Source: Streptomyces sp. Ag109_O5-1 (GTDB lineage: Bacteria > Actinomycetota > Actinomycetes > Streptomycetales > Streptomycetaceae). Taken from it: a DNA stretch of 64,000 nt. Below are positions 63,568 through 64,000 of this stretch, piece after piece. Every line of letters starts with the position of its first letter. Within the stretch, counting starts at the first letter, position 1. The stretch is from NCBI RefSeq assembly GCF_003814875.1, contig NZ_RKQF01000001.1, positions 5,146,001 to 5,210,000 on the forward strand, in the 5' to 3' direction. The position numbers were made by a program, and so were the translations under genes. The notes under the pieces are model-generated. The model did no database searches. It saw nothing but the letters and a program-made list of their open reading frames with translations, and had not been told where the DNA came from.

Positions 63568-64000
63568 TGCGGGCCTCCTGGGCGGTCGTCGTGGGGTGCG
63601 GAGGGTTGTCCGGGGGTGGTGCCGTCAGGGGCCGGGGCTTCGGGACCGGGCAAGGCATCGAGGGCGGAAGCCTCGGCGTCCGGAGAGACCGGTGCCTCCG
63701 GGGCGAGGGCGTCGGGGTCATCCGAGGTGTCGGCACCGGGGGTGTCCGGGGCTGAGGTCCCAGCCTCGGTGTCCTCGGGCTCATCGGGCCCCTCCGGTTC
63801 GGCAGGCTTCGGCGCCGCCGACTCCGGTGCAACGAGCGCGGGTCCGGCCGACTCGTTCGCAGCCGGTTCAGACCCATCCGCCTCAGGACCACCATCCGAC
63901 TCGGGCCCAGTCGGCTCAGGCCTGGTCGGCTCAGGCGTTGCCGACTCCCGCGCCGCGGACTCGGGTGACGCACCCGGCTCCTGCCCCGGCGCCTCTGCCG
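63564..64000 (-). CDS. nuoG: NADH-quinone oxidoreductase subunit G, C-terminal tail (partial)
   Basis: The frame entering from the right edge and ending at TGA 63566-63564 encodes about 144 residues rich in Pro, Glu, Ala, Asp and Ser (for example PEPTRPEPTGPES, EPEGPDEPEDTE), with no domain. Position directly before nuoH and the GTGA overlap identify it as the end of nuoG. The tail looks intrinsically disordered; the iron-sulfur and molybdopterin-fold parts of NuoG lie outside the window. The identification rests mainly on operon order. Confidence 0.8.
   Translation of the reverse strand, partial: AEAPGQEPGASPESAARESATPEPTRPEPTGPESDGGPEADGSEPAANESAGPALVAPESAAPKPAEPEGPDEPEDTEAGTSAPDTPGADTSDDPDALAPEAPVSPDAEASALDALPGPEAPAPDGTTPGQPSAPHDDRPGGPQ

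Overview
The window is high-GC actinobacterial DNA, almost certainly from a Streptomyces chromosome. Evidence: codon use with G/C in third positions, frequent GTG starts and GTGA overlaps, and the conserved core order rpoC-rpoB-rplL-rplJ-lipoprotein-rplA-rplK-nusG-secE-tRNA-Trp-aspartate aminotransferase-adenosine deaminase-murB-MaoC pair-rpmG.

Region 1 (1-24728) is the edge of a non-ribosomal lipopeptide gene cluster whose left part lies outside the window. A leftward group runs mbtH, fatty acyl-AMP ligase, two acyl-CoA dehydrogenase-like proteins, a free acyl carrier protein, and an NRPS that begins with a condensation domain followed by an adenylation domain with a serine-type pocket. A rightward pair encodes a CmlA-type di-iron beta-hydroxylase and a cysteate-synthase/threonine-synthase-like PLP enzyme. 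A second leftward group is an alpha/beta hydrolase, a phenylglycine aminotransferase and dpgA-dpgB-dpgC-dpgD, which supply 3,5-dihydroxyphenylglycine (Dpg). A StrR/Bbr-type regulator, an ABC exporter, a P450 and a winged-helix-like protein close the cluster. Three inverted repeats of the StrR type (9-bp arms, 11-bp spacer) sit in the mbtH/cmlA-like divergent region, in the hydrolase/regulator divergent region and before the exporter, so the cluster looks like one StrR-type regulon. The predicted product is an N-acylated (probably unsaturated) peptide that starts with Ser and contains Dpg and a beta-hydroxylated residue. It may also contain cysteate or another beta-substituted alanine. No 4-hydroxyphenylglycine genes, halogenase or NRPS termination module are visible here.

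Region 2 (24729-38174) is the transcription/translation core on the minus strand: secE-nusG, rplK-rplA, a lipoprotein, rplJ-rplL and rpoB-rpoC, with strong hairpins between the transcription units and tRNA-Trp at the border. The biosynthetic cluster abuts rpoC, on the side where other Streptomyces carry the rpsL-rpsG-fusA-tuf operon.

Region 3 (38175-55901) holds ordinary core and accessory genes: aspartate aminotransferase, adenosine deaminase, two TetR units with visible palindromic operators (one divergent from an NAD(P)H-binding protein, one upstream of an MFS exporter), murB, two MaoC-fold dehydratases, rpmG, tRNA-Met, tRNA-Thr, a cytosine-deaminase-like protein lacking catalytic residues, tRNA-Tyr (an unoccupied SLP1-type attachment locus), yajQ, small membrane proteins, an APC permease, a SUKH protein and htpX.

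Region 4 (55902-64000) is the distal part of the complex I operon on the minus strand, nuoG (partial)-H-I-J-K-L-M-N, with short overlaps or very short gaps throughout. Long antisense open frames are common over these GC-rich genes and were treated as shadows.
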